NCBI GenBank assembly: GCA_045597205.1
Contig: JAZODT010000019.1
Coordinates: 1-12,140, forward strand
Origin: UMGS755 sp045597205
Lineage (GTDB): Bacteria; Bacillota; Clostridia; UBA1381; UBA9506
DNA length: 12,140 nucleotides
Direction: 5' to 3'
Shown: positions 1-7,292 of the stretch, piece by piece
Layout of the letters: every line of letters begins with the position of its first letter
Numbering within the stretch: the stretch's first letter is position 1
Notes under the pieces: generated by a model
Told to the model about the DNA's origin: nothing
What the model saw: the letters and a program-made list of their open reading frames with translations, nothing else
The model's database searches: none
Program-made: the position numbers and the translations under genes

Positions 1-189
1 GAGTTATTTTTAGAAGAAATTGTATTTTACTTTTTTACCCTTTTACGGAAAAACTTAAATTTAAAAAGGTTTGCTTTGTTCAGTTACCAAGGTACATTAT
101 TTAGGTGTTAATACACCTTTCAACAATCAATTACTTAATTGCTGAAATCTGTATTAACATTTTTCGTCACTCACATGCCGACCTGAACT
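1..189 (-). other. Putative rRNA operon leader transcript (minus strand, runs off the left edge)
   Basis: There is no ORF of note here on either strand. Reading leftwards, the region follows two consensus promoters and is AT-rich. It contains two small hairpins, AGGTGT/ACACCT (103-118) and CAATTA/TAATTG (128-141), and a box-like sequence at 77-96. This architecture (tandem strong promoters, untranslated leader, boxA-like element) is what Firmicute rRNA operons show before 16S. The 16S 5' end itself is not inside the window, so the assignment is inference. The alternative is a long leader for some other highly expressed gene. Confidence 0.5.
77..96 (-). promoter_or_regulatory. boxA-like rRNA leader motif
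   Basis: The minus strand reads TGTACCTTGGTAACTGAACA. From memory this closely resembles the TGTACCTTGAAAACTGAA-type sequence found in clostridial rRNA leaders and 16S-23S spacers, which is linked to antitermination and processing. It lies about 90 nt downstream of the predicted start point of the nearer promoter. The match is by eye and differs at the AAA (here GTA) positions. Confidence 0.45.
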
Positions 190-218
190 ATTATAGCACA
201 AACAAGCAAGTCTGTCAA
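190..218 (-). promoter_or_regulatory. Consensus sigma-A promoter P2 (leftward)
   Basis: The minus strand has a perfect TTGACA (213-218), a 17-nt spacer and a perfect TATAAT (190-195). The DNA upstream of the -35 box (219-250) is rich in A and T tracts, like an UP element. Transcription would start near 183-184 and run off the left edge. It is the downstream member of a tandem pair, with the -10 boxes 109 nt apart. Confidence 0.85.
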
Positions 219-298
219 CACTTTTATTTAATTTTCATACAAAAAGAAGAATTTTCTTAAAATGTTGACTTTCTCGTTTTTTGCGGTGAGTGCATATT

Positions 299-327
299 AT
301 TATAGCAAGAAAAAACCGGTTTGTCAA
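299..327 (-). promoter_or_regulatory. Consensus sigma-A promoter P1 (leftward)
   Basis: This is a second perfect TTGACA (322-327), 17-nt spacer, TATAAT (299-304) arrangement on the minus strand, with T/A tracts upstream at 328-360. It fires in the same direction as the promoter at 190-218. Two exact-consensus promoters in tandem are characteristic of rRNA operons in Firmicutes. Their presence also argues that 262-420 is not coding for the peptidase on the other strand. Confidence 0.85.
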
Positions 328-423
328 GAGGAAAAACTTATTTTTTTACCTTTTTTATCTTTTCTCTTTTCTTTTCATTTTATACCAACTTTTTTCATAT
401 GCTATAAAAGGAGGTGCTTATTG

Positions 424-1467
424 TTGATTATTAAAATAATAAAGAAAAAAACAGCATTAGCCATTTTGCTATCTGTTGTCTTTTTAATTGCTGCCATTTC
501 GGCACCGGTTGCTGTATCTACCGCCTCAAAAGAACAGCCCGAAGAAAAGAGTTTTATTAAATGGGTCGATTTTAGCCCGTCTTACGAGGCTTTGGCTGCA
601 ACGCTGGACCTTGATGTTAAATCTCACACCGAAAAGGATGCCGAACCTATAAACTGGGTTGACTGTTTAGCCTATTTGGCCGCAAAATATGGTGGCGATT
701 TTTCACATTTTAAAAAAAGTGATTTAGAAAAACTTGAAAACCGGTTGGTTGAGGACCAGACCACCGTAGATGCCCTGGGTGCCTCTTTAAAGACCTATGC
801 TTATTTTAAAGAAGCATATGGCGCTGTTTTAAACGGCTTTGTCGGTTCTTATTCAATCGAAATCCCCGATCCGGAAAATCATGAGAAAAAAATAATGACA
901 AAAAAATATGGTCTAAAAGCCTTTTCTCCCATTGCCAAAGGGTACAGCTACAGCCATAGTGACGATTTTGGCAACGCCCGCTCTTACGGTTATAAACGCA
1001 AGCATTTAGGACACGATTTAATGGGTAGTGTAGGCACGCCCATTATTGCCATTGAATCCGGCACCGTAGAATGTGTGGGTTGGAATCAGTACGGTGGTTG
1101 GCGTATCGGCATCCGCAGTTTTGACAAAAAAAGATATTATTATTATGCTCACTTACGCAAAGACCATCCCTATAATGATATCTATGAAGGAAAAATTGTG
1201 ACTGCCGGAGACGTGATTGGTTATTTAGGCATGACCGGCTACAGTCGAAAAGAGAATGTAAACAATATTAACACGCCACATTTGCATTTTGGTCTGCAAC
1301 TGATTTTCGACGAAGAAACCCAAAAAGACGGCACAAATCAGATTTGGATTGATTTATATGCCATAACCAAACTGCTGGAAAAAAACCGTTCAGCAGTATA
1401 TCGGGATGAAACACAAAAAGAATCATACCGGAAATTTGAAATGTTTGAAGAAAGCACGGAGGAATGA
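424..1467 (+). CDS. Secreted M23 family metallopeptidase
   Basis: Predicted extracytoplasmic zinc endopeptidase of the lysostaphin/LytM (M23) fold, probably cutting peptidoglycan cross-bridges. An N-terminal KIIKKK stretch followed by a hydrophobic segment (about residues 10-32) forms a signal peptide or anchor. An accessory helical domain follows (about 45-165), then the catalytic domain (about 170-320) with HxxxD at H194/D198, H243 in YAHL, and the HLH pair H286/H288, so the zinc and catalytic set is complete. The start is TTG at 424, chosen because AGGAGG at 409-414 lies 9 nt upstream; TTG at 421 is nearly as good. An in-frame ATG at 262 has no ribosome site and would cover a divergent promoter. 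The stop lies just before the ACT-domain gene, suggesting co-transcription. I saw no clear promoter of its own. Confidence 0.85.
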   Translation: MIIKIIKKKTALAILLSVVFLIAAISAPVAVSTASKEQPEEKSFIKWVDFSPSYEALAATLDLDVKSHTEKDAEPINWVDCLAYLAAKYGGDFSHFKKSDLEKLENRLVEDQTTVDALGASLKTYAYFKEAYGAVLNGFVGSYSIEIPDPENHEKKIMTKKYGLKAFSPIAKGYSYSHSDDFGNARSYGYKRKHLGHDLMGSVGTPIIAIESGTVECVGWNQYGGWRIGIRSFDKKRYYYYAHLRKDHPYNDIYEGKIVTAGDVIGYLGMTGYSRKENVNNINTPHLHFGLQLIFDEETQKDGTNQIWIDLYAITKLLEKNRSAVYRDETQKESYRKFEMFEESTEE

Positions 1468-1469
1468 TG

Positions 1470-1958
1470 ATGACAAACAAGCAAACTGAAATTAATGTTG
1501 TTTTTGATGTGGTGTTAGTCTGTACCAGTCAACAAAAAACAGATACCGATATGACCGCTGATTTATTCTCTGCCCTGTCTCGCACTGGCGTTAATATTGA
1601 CCTTATTAGCCTTGTTCCCTCCCGCCCCAACGGCGGAGGGCTTTCTTTTTCTGTATTTAATCATGATTTTGCAAAAGCTTTGCGCACCATTGCGCAGTTA
1701 AAAAAGACACATGCTCTCTTTCCCGTTAAAGTGAGCGGCGGCTATTCAAAAATCACACTATGTGGGGCTCATTTTGCCCAGGAAATCGGCATTGCCGCAA
1801 GTTTTTTTAACGCCTTAAAAAGCGTTCATGTGGAACCTTTGTTGGTTTCTGCCACAACCGCAACCATTTCAGCTTTGGTCAGAAGCGACCAATTAGACCA
1901 CGCTGTCTCCGCCTTAGAAAAAGCTTTTCCAGCAGCAAAAATTCACTATTCTGATTGA
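1470..1958 (+). CDS. Tandem ACT-domain protein, aspartokinase regulatory-domain-like
   Basis: A 162-residue protein made of two ACT-type modules, about residues 8-80 and 92-158. The second (SKITLCGAHFAQEIGIAASF, then NALKSVHVEPLLVSATTATI and a DHAVSALEKAF helix) follows the pattern of the C-terminal ACT pair of aspartate kinases, where lysine or threonine binds. No kinase catalytic domain is present here or next door. The length is close to that of the separate beta subunit of B. subtilis aspartokinase II, which is the tandem-ACT part alone. It could be a free regulatory subunit or an amino-acid sensor; function is inferred only from the fold. Three ATGs overlap the peptidase stop. ATG 1470 is preferred because GGAGG (1458-1462) lies 7 nt upstream, leaving 2 nt after the peptidase stop; 1464 or 1467 would overlap that stop. 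Confidence 0.7.
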   Translation: MTNKQTEINVVFDVVLVCTSQQKTDTDMTADLFSALSRTGVNIDLISLVPSRPNGGGLSFSVFNHDFAKALRTIAQLKKTHALFPVKVSGGYSKITLCGAHFAQEIGIAASFFNALKSVHVEPLLVSATTATISALVRSDQLDHAVSALEKAFPAAKIHYSD

Positions 1959-1964
1959 CTTCCT

Positions 1965-2097
1965 TTAAAGGCCGTCTCTTTCCCATTCGTCAATTTTATA
2001 CTCTCCAAAACATGCACCATATTTCACTGCACAAAAAACACACCTAGTTTTTAATCAAAGCATCATTCCTCTTTAAAATGTTTACATATATCTTCAT
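1965..2097 (-). pseudogene. Possible frameshifted small ORF with a CxxC motif
   Basis: On the minus strand, ATG at 2097 opens MKIYVNILKRNDALIK and then hits a TAG (2044-2046) just after a run of five A residues. If one A is removed, reading continues as TRCVFCAVKYGACFGEY, then KIDEWERDGL, and stops at 1965-1967, giving about 43 residues with CxxC and a third Cys. Both halves look protein-like, but I do not recognise the family. The ATG directly follows the T-run of a terminator hairpin and has no ribosome site. AAAGAGG lies before a second ATG (2066) that meets TGA at once. It could be a decayed gene, a sequencing indel in the A-run, +1 recoding, or chance. Confidence 0.3.
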
Positions 2098-2100
2098 AAT

Positions 2101-2138
2101 AAAAAAACAGGGCAACAGCCGATGTCGCCGTTGCCCTG
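2101..2138 (-). terminator. Leftward intrinsic terminator with no assigned transcript
   Basis: CAGGGCAAC (2108-2116) and GTTGCCCTG (2130-2138) form a perfect 9-bp stem with a 13-nt loop. On the minus strand the stem is followed by seven T residues (2107-2101), a classical intrinsic terminator. On the plus strand it is followed by CTTTGGGGG, so it should not terminate the peptidase/ACT transcript efficiently. No minus-strand gene lies between it and the pgk start. Confidence 0.7.
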
Positions 2139-2360
2139 CTTTGGGGGATTATTATGAAATTGAGAGATAGTTTTACCGAAATTTCTTCCGGTACTTATAG
2201 TATATATTAAATTTGTTTCCAGATTATGAATAGATTTTAAATAATTTAAGAATTTACCTTTTTTTGTAACTTTTTTCTGGAAATTTTATTTTGGTATATT
2301 TTAGCTAAATTCAATTAAAAATAAAATGATGAATTTGACAAGATTTTATCAAAATTATAC
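2139..2360. other. AT-rich gene-free spacer upstream of pgk
   Basis: The spacer is mostly A/T tracts. It contains a micro-ORF of 18 codons on the plus strand (ATG 2154, stop 2208-2210) behind GGGGGA, probably not a gene. There is also a weak imperfect hairpin TACCG/CGGTA (2174-2193), and TTGACA (2335-2340) followed after only 15 nt by TATACT (2356-2361), a possible second, poorly spaced promoter. I see no riboswitch or tRNA. Confidence 0.4.
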
Positions 2361-2389
2361 TTGCAACTTTTAACAAAATCTACTATAAT
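2361..2389 (+). promoter_or_regulatory. Promoter of the glycolytic operon
   Basis: TTGCAA (2361-2366), a 17-nt spacer and a perfect TATAAT (2384-2389) predict transcription from about 2396, giving a leader of roughly 27 nt before pgk. The region is strongly AT-rich, suiting high expression. I see no obvious operator palindrome for a CggR-type repressor over it. Confidence 0.8.
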
Positions 2390-2422
2390 ATAAGAGTATA
2401 TATTTTTAATGAGGTGATTGGT

Positions 2423-3607
2423 ATGAGTTTAAAGACTGTTGAAGACATTGCCGTGCGTGGCAAAAAAGTTTTGGTGCGTTGCGATTTTAACGTGCCTATG
2501 GATGATGATGGAAACATTACCAACGATAACCGTATCGTAGGTGCACTGCCTACCATTAAATATCTGGTTGGCGAAGGCGCAAAGGTTATTCTTTGCTCTC
2601 ACATGGGTCGTCCTAAGGGCGAATTTAATATGAAATACAGCTTGGCACCCGTTGCAAAACGCCTGTCTGATTATTTGGGACAGACTGTTAAAATGGCAGA
2701 AGATGTTGTTGGTGAAAGCGCTCAGACTTTAACCGCTGCTATGGCAGATGGCGAAGTTGTGCTTTTAGAAAACGTTCGTTTCCACGCTGAAGAAACCAAG
2801 AACGTGCCCGAATTTTCTAAAAAATTAGCAGACCTGGCTGAAATTTTTGTTAATGATGCGTTTGGCACTGCTCACCGTGCACATTCTTCCACCGCAGGCG
2901 TTGCTGATTATCTGCCTGCTGTTGCCGGTTACCTGATTCAGAAAGAAATCGACATTATGGGCGGCGCTTTGGAAAATGCTGAAAAACCCTTTGTCGCTAT
3001 TTTGGGTGGCGCAAAGGTTAAAGATAAAATTGGTGTTATCAACAACCTGTTAAATAAAGTAGATACCATCATCATTGGTGGCGGTATGGCTTATACCTTC
3101 AGCAAAGCTTTAGGCGGCAACATTGGTGATTCTTTGGTTGATGAAGAACGGTTAGACTATGCCCGCGAAGTTATGGCTTTAGCGAAAGAAAAAGGCGTTA
3201 ACCTAATGATTCCTACGGATAACGTAGCAGCAGATAATTTTGCTAACGACGCAAATCAAAAAGTTTGCAACACTATGGAAATTCCTGACGGTTGGCAGGG
3301 CTTAGACATTGGTCCCGAAACCATCAAAGCTTTCTCAGATGTGATTAAAAACGCTAAAACCGTTATCTGGAACGGCCCTATGGGTGTGTTTGAATTTGAA
3401 AACTTTGCAAAGGGTACCATCGCCGTGGCAGAAGCTGTTGCTGCAGCTGATGCTGTAACCATCATTGGCGGTGGTGATAGTGCTGCGGCTGTAACCAACT
3501 TGGGCTTTGCTGATAAGATGACCCACATTTCCACCGGTGGCGGTGCCAGCCTGGAATTTTTAGAAGGTATTGAACTGCCCGGCGTTGCTTGCCTGGAAAA
3601 GAAATAA
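2423..3607 (+). CDS. pgk: Phosphoglycerate kinase
   Basis: Cytoplasmic glycolytic enzyme that transfers the acyl phosphate of 1,3-bisphosphoglycerate to ADP, giving ATP and 3-phosphoglycerate. It has the normal single-chain length of 394 residues. Visible family marks are VLVRCDFNVP (16-25), SHMGRP (59-64), the NDAFGTAHRAHSS substrate loop (144-156), GGAKVKDK (195-202), WNGPMGVFE (316-324), the GGGDSAAAV nucleotide loop (349-357) and HISTGGGASLEFLEG (368-382). The start is ATG 2423, with GAGGTG (2411-2416) 6 nt upstream; a GTG at 2414 lies inside that ribosome site. It is the first gene of the pgk-tpiA-gpmI-eno operon. Codon use looks that of a highly expressed gene (GCT, GGT, GTT preferred). 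Confidence 0.98.
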   Translation: MSLKTVEDIAVRGKKVLVRCDFNVPMDDDGNITNDNRIVGALPTIKYLVGEGAKVILCSHMGRPKGEFNMKYSLAPVAKRLSDYLGQTVKMAEDVVGESAQTLTAAMADGEVVLLENVRFHAEETKNVPEFSKKLADLAEIFVNDAFGTAHRAHSSTAGVADYLPAVAGYLIQKEIDIMGGALENAEKPFVAILGGAKVKDKIGVINNLLNKVDTIIIGGGMAYTFSKALGGNIGDSLVDEERLDYAREVMALAKEKGVNLMIPTDNVAADNFANDANQKVCNTMEIPDGWQGLDIGPETIKAFSDVIKNAKTVIWNGPMGVFEFENFAKGTIAVAEAVAAADAVTIIGGGDSAAAVTNLGFADKMTHISTGGGASLEFLEGIELPGVACLEKK

Positions 3608-3633
3608 TAAAATCAAAGACGGAGGACAAAAAA

Positions 3634-4380
3634 ATGAGACAAATTGTTGCAGCCGGTAACTGGAAGATGAATATGACCCCTTCCGAAACCAAGGCTTTAA
3701 TCAGTGAACTGGCTCCTTTGGTAAAGGACGCTAAAAACAAGGTTATTGTTTGCCCCACTGCTGTTTGCCTGCCCGCCGCTGTTGAAGCTGCAAAAGGCAC
3801 CAACATTTTAGTGGGTGCACAAAATATGTACTTTGAAGACAAGGGTGCTTTCACTGGCGAAATCAGTGCCGATATGCTCTTAGATTTAGGTATTAAATAT
3901 GTTATCTTAGGTCACAGCGAACGTCGTCAATACTTTGCTGAAACCGATGAAACTGTTAACAAAAAGGTGTTAAAAGCTTTTGAGAAAGGTTTAACCCCCA
4001 TCATCTGCGTAGGCGAAAGCTTAGAACAACGTGAACAGGGTGTAACCGCCGACTTGGTTCGTATGCAGGTTAAAATTGCTCTTTTAGGTGTTACGGCTGA
4101 CCAGGCAAAGAACACCATCATTGCTTATGAACCCATTTGGGCAATCGGTACCGGCAAAACCGCTACCACCGAGCAGGCTGAAGAAGTTTGCAAAACCATT
4201 CGCGACTGCGTTTGCGAGCTTTATGATTGCGCAACCGCTGATGCTATCACCATTCAGTATGGTGGCAGCGTAAACGCTAAAAACAGTGCTGAACTGTTTG
4301 CTCAGAAGAACATTGACGGCGGTTTGGTTGGCGGTGCCAGCTTAAAGGCTGCAGATTTTTCTGTAATTGCTAATTCCTAA
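3634..4380 (+). CDS. tpiA: Triose-phosphate isomerase
   Basis: Interconverts dihydroxyacetone phosphate and glyceraldehyde 3-phosphate as a cytoplasmic TIM-barrel dimer. The 248 residues are the usual length. The catalytic set is present: N9 and K11 in AAGNWKMN, H94 in ILGHSERR, and E166 in the AYEPIWAIGTGKTA signature (164-177). The phosphate loop YGGSV is at 209-213 and GLVGGASL near the C terminus. The start is ATG 3634, with GGAGG at 3621-3625 spaced 8 nt. An in-frame ATG at 3589 would overlap pgk and add 15 residues that do not belong to the family. The gap to pgk is 26 nt, within one transcript. Confidence 0.98.
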   Translation: MRQIVAAGNWKMNMTPSETKALISELAPLVKDAKNKVIVCPTAVCLPAAVEAAKGTNILVGAQNMYFEDKGAFTGEISADMLLDLGIKYVILGHSERRQYFAETDETVNKKVLKAFEKGLTPIICVGESLEQREQGVTADLVRMQVKIALLGVTADQAKNTIIAYEPIWAIGTGKTATTEQAEEVCKTIRDCVCELYDCATADAITIQYGGSVNAKNSAELFAQKNIDGGLVGGASLKAADFSVIANS

Positions 4381-4403
4381 TTTAAAATTTGGAGCGTAAT
4401 AAA

Positions 4404-5927
4404 ATGAAACAACCATTATTACTTTGCATTTTAGACGGTTACGGAGTAAACGCCGCAACCGACGGTAATGCTATAGCTGCAGCAAAGACCCCTTGTATGG
4501 ATGCTTTGCTTGCAAAAAGTGCCTACACCACGCTGGATGCCTCCGGCATGGCTGTTGGTCTGCCGGATGGGCAGATGGGTAACTCCGAAGTTGGTCACAC
4601 CAACATTGGCGCCGGCCGTATTGTGTATCAGGAATTGACCCGCATCACCAAGTCCATCTCCGACGGTGATTTCTTTACAAACGAAGCTCTTTTAGGTGCC
4701 GTTAAAAATTGTAAAGAAAAAAATTCTTCTCTACACATTATGGGTTTGCTCTCTGACGGTGGCGTACATAGCCACAACTCCCATATTTATGCCATTGTGA
4801 AGCTAGCTAAGCAGGAAGGTCTTTCTAAAGTATATCTCCATTGCTTCTTAGACGGTCGTGATGTGCCCCCCTCATCCGGTAAGGATTTTGTGGCTGCACT
4901 GCAGGACGAGCTAGATGCTATCGGTTGCGGTAAAATCGCTACCGTGATGGGTCGATATTATGCTATGGACCGAGACAACCGTTGGGACCGTGTAGAAAAA
5001 GCTTATATGGCTATGACCATGGGTATCGGTGAACGTCTGCCCAACGCCGTAGATGCTGTGCAGCGTTCTTACGATAACGAGGTAACCGATGAATTTGTTA
5101 TCCCTGTTGTTGTTACAGAAAATGATACCCCTGTTGGTATGATTACCGAAGGTGACAGCGTTGTATTTGCTAACTTCCGCCCTGACCGTGCAAGAGAAAT
5201 CACCCGCACACTGGTGGACCCTGAATTTGACGGTTTTGCCCGTGAATATCAGAAACTGCACTACGTTTGCATGACGCAGTACGACAAAACCATGCCCAAT
5301 GTAGATGTAGCGTTCCGCCCCCAGACTTTAGAAAACACTTTGGGCGAATACTTAGCCAAAAACAACCTGACCCAGCTGAGAATTGCTGAGACAGAAAAAT
5401 ATGCTCATGTTACCTTCTTCTTTAACGGTGGCGTAGAAGCCGTTTCCGAAGGGGAAGACAGAGCGCTCATTGCATCTCCAAAAGTTGCAACCTATGACTT
5501 AAAGCCTGAAATGAGTGCATATGAGGTAACGGAAGAGGCACTTGCCCGCATCCGTTCTGATAAATATGATGTCATAATTTTAAACTTTGCCAACTGCGAT
5601 ATGGTTGGTCACACCGGTGTATTTGATGCTGCTGTGAACGCCGTTGAAGCCGTTGACACCTGCATGGGCAAGGTTGTTGATGAAGTACTTTCCCGGGGCG
5701 GTATCGCTCTGGTTACTGCTGACCATGGCAATGCAGACCAGATGGTTGACCCCGAAAACGGTGAAGCCTTTACGGCACACACCACCCTGCCGGTTCCCTT
5801 TGTGGTTGCCGGCCGTGATGTAACCCTGCGCAAGGGTGGCTGCTTAGCCGATATTGCCCCCACAATGCTGCAGATTTTAGGTCTGCCCCAACCTAACGAA
5901 ATGACAGGCAAGAGCCTGATTATTTAA
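4404..5927 (+). CDS. gpmI: 2,3-bisphosphoglycerate-independent phosphoglycerate mutase
   Basis: Converts 3-phosphoglycerate to 2-phosphoglycerate through a phosphoserine intermediate, using two Mn ions; it belongs to the alkaline phosphatase superfamily. Its 507 residues match the family. Metal and active-site marks are D11 in LDGYG, the nucleophile S61 in GNSEVGH, H122 in VHSH, D153 in GRDVPP, R259/R262 in FRPDRAR, K332 in ETEKYAHVTFFFNGG, D399/H403 in DMVGHTG, D440/H441 in TADHGN, and H459 in AHTTLPVP. The start is ATG 4404, with GGAG (4391-4394) 9 nt upstream; an in-frame TTG at 4389 is inside that region. It is the third gene of the operon, 23 nt after tpiA. Confidence 0.98.
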   Translation: MKQPLLLCILDGYGVNAATDGNAIAAAKTPCMDALLAKSAYTTLDASGMAVGLPDGQMGNSEVGHTNIGAGRIVYQELTRITKSISDGDFFTNEALLGAVKNCKEKNSSLHIMGLLSDGGVHSHNSHIYAIVKLAKQEGLSKVYLHCFLDGRDVPPSSGKDFVAALQDELDAIGCGKIATVMGRYYAMDRDNRWDRVEKAYMAMTMGIGERLPNAVDAVQRSYDNEVTDEFVIPVVVTENDTPVGMITEGDSVVFANFRPDRAREITRTLVDPEFDGFAREYQKLHYVCMTQYDKTMPNVDVAFRPQTLENTLGEYLAKNNLTQLRIAETEKYAHVTFFFNGGVEAVSEGEDRALIASPKVATYDLKPEMSAYEVTEEALARIRSDKYDVIILNFANCDMVGHTGVFDAAVNAVEAVDTCMGKVVDEVLSRGGIALVTADHGNADQMVDPENGEAFTAHTTLPVPFVVAGRDVTLRKGGCLADIAPTMLQILGLPQPNEMTGKSLII

Positions 5928-5961
5928 TTAACAATTTATATTTATAGGAGGAATTTACACT

Positions 5962-7278
5962 ATGAAACAGTACATTGAAATTATCGATGTAGTGGCAAGA
6001 GAAATCCTGGATTCCCGTGGCAATCCGACCGTTGAAGTTGAGGTTTATACCGAAGATGGCTATGTTGGCCGTGCTTCCGTTCCCTCTGGTGCTTCTACCG
6101 GTGCTTTCGAAGCAGTTGAACTGCGTGACGGTGATAAGAGCAAATACTTAGGCAAAGGCGTTTGCCAGGCTGTTGATAACGTTAACGGCGAAATTGCTGA
6201 AGCCGTTATCGGCATGAACGTTTTAGACCAGGTTGCTATCGACCGTGCTATGATTGAATTAGACGGCACCCCCAACAAAGGTCGTTTAGGTGCAAACGCA
6301 ATCTTAGGTGTATCTTTAGCTTGTGCTAAAGCTGCTGCTGAATCCTTAGGTGTTAGCCTGTACAACTACATTGGTGGTTGCAATGCTAAAACTTTCCCCG
6401 TTCCCATGATGAACATCATCAACGGTGGTAAGCATGCTGACAACAGCGTTAACATTCAGGAATTTATGATTATGCCTGTTGGCGCTACCTCTTTCCGCGA
6501 AGCTTTAAGATGGTGTGCAGAAGTATTCCACAACTTAAAGAGCGTATTAAAGGGCAAGGGCTATAGCACCGCCGTTGGTGACGAAGGCGGTTTCGCTCCC
6601 AACTTAAAGAGTGATGAAGAAGCTATCCAGGTTATCGTTGAAGCTGTTGAAAAAGCAGGCTTCAAACCCGGTGCTGATTTCAGAATCGCTATCGACGCTG
6701 CTGCAACTGAAATGTTTGAAGAAGCTAAGAAGATTGGTAAAGACGGTTACTACTTCTGGAAGACCGATATCTTCATGACTCGCGACGAAATCGTTGCATA
6801 TTGGGAAGATTTAGCTAACAAGTACCCCATCATCTCCTTAGAAGATGGTGTTGCTGAAGAAGACTGGGATGCTTGGAAGATTTTAACCGACAAGCTGGGC
6901 GACAAGATTCAGCTGGTTGGTGACGACCTGTTTGTTACCAATACCGAACGTTTAAAGAAGGGTATTGAACTGGGCGTTGCAAACTCTATCTTAATCAAGG
7001 TTAACCAGATTGGCACTTTAACCGAAACCTTAGAAGCTATTGAAATGGCTAACCGTGCAGGTTACACCGCTGTTACTTCTCACAGAAGTGGCGAAACTGA
7101 GGATGCTACCATTGCTGACATCGCCGTTGCTACAAACTCCGGCCAAATCAAAACCGGTGCTCCTTCCAGAACTGACCGTGTTGCTAAATACAATCAGCTC
7201 TTAAGAATCGAAGAAGAACTGGGTGACATTGCTTACTACCCCGGTCTTTCTGCTTGGTTCAACCTGAAAAATAAATAA
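5962..7278 (+). CDS. eno: Enolase (phosphopyruvate hydratase)
   Basis: Dehydrates 2-phosphoglycerate to phosphoenolpyruvate; Mg-dependent and cytoplasmic. Its 438 residues are slightly longer than many bacterial enolases because of a short N-terminal extension before VVAREILDSRGNP. The SGASTG loop is at 42-47. The proton-transfer residues E208 (GDEGG) and K346 (LIKVNQIGT) and the metal ligands D245, E294 (SLEDG) and D321 (VGDD) are intact, as is H374 in SHRSGET. AGGAGG (5946-5951) precedes the ATG by 10 nt. It is the last gene of the operon, 34 nt after gpmI, and is followed directly by a strong terminator. Confidence 0.98.
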   Translation: MKQYIEIIDVVAREILDSRGNPTVEVEVYTEDGYVGRASVPSGASTGAFEAVELRDGDKSKYLGKGVCQAVDNVNGEIAEAVIGMNVLDQVAIDRAMIELDGTPNKGRLGANAILGVSLACAKAAAESLGVSLYNYIGGCNAKTFPVPMMNIINGGKHADNSVNIQEFMIMPVGATSFREALRWCAEVFHNLKSVLKGKGYSTAVGDEGGFAPNLKSDEEAIQVIVEAVEKAGFKPGADFRIAIDAAATEMFEEAKKIGKDGYYFWKTDIFMTRDEIVAYWEDLANKYPIISLEDGVAEEDWDAWKILTDKLGDKIQLVGDDLFVTNTERLKKGIELGVANSILIKVNQIGTLTETLEAIEMANRAGYTAVTSHRSGETEDATIADIAVATNSGQIKTGAPSRTDRVAKYNQLLRIEEELGDIAYYPGLSAWFNLKNK

Positions 7279-7292
7279 GATTAACGCATAGC

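Noticed and set aside
262..423. In-frame ATG at 262 extending the M23 peptidase by 54 residues
   Set aside because: There is no ribosome site before 262 and the added residues are low-complexity. The stretch overlaps a perfect leftward promoter, and a strong AGGAGG with a signal-peptide start lies at 409-424.
2055..2066. UGA after ATG-CTT in the small minus-strand ORF as a selenocysteine codon
   Set aside because: No stem-loop suitable as a bacterial SECIS follows the UGA, and the upstream frame from ATG 2097 with a shift at the A-run explains the open codons better.
2216..2283. Inverted repeat TTTCCAG ... CTGGAAA
   Set aside because: The arms are only 7 bp and separated by 54 nt in AT-rich DNA; this is likely chance.
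2335..2361. TTGACA followed by TATACT as the main pgk promoter
   Set aside because: The spacer is only 15 nt, and the TTGCAA-N17-TATAAT element just downstream is much better placed. It was kept only as a possible secondary promoter.
3256..3854. Long minus-strand reading frames opposite pgk and tpiA
   Set aside because: They lie opposite clearly conserved coding sequence and have no family features or independent ribosome sites. They are explained by the codon bias of the sense genes.
4911..6365. Minus-strand frames opposite gpmI and eno, and plus-strand frames opposite the transporter and ABC-F genes
   Set aside because: All are shadows of well-identified genes and none shows recognisable domains.
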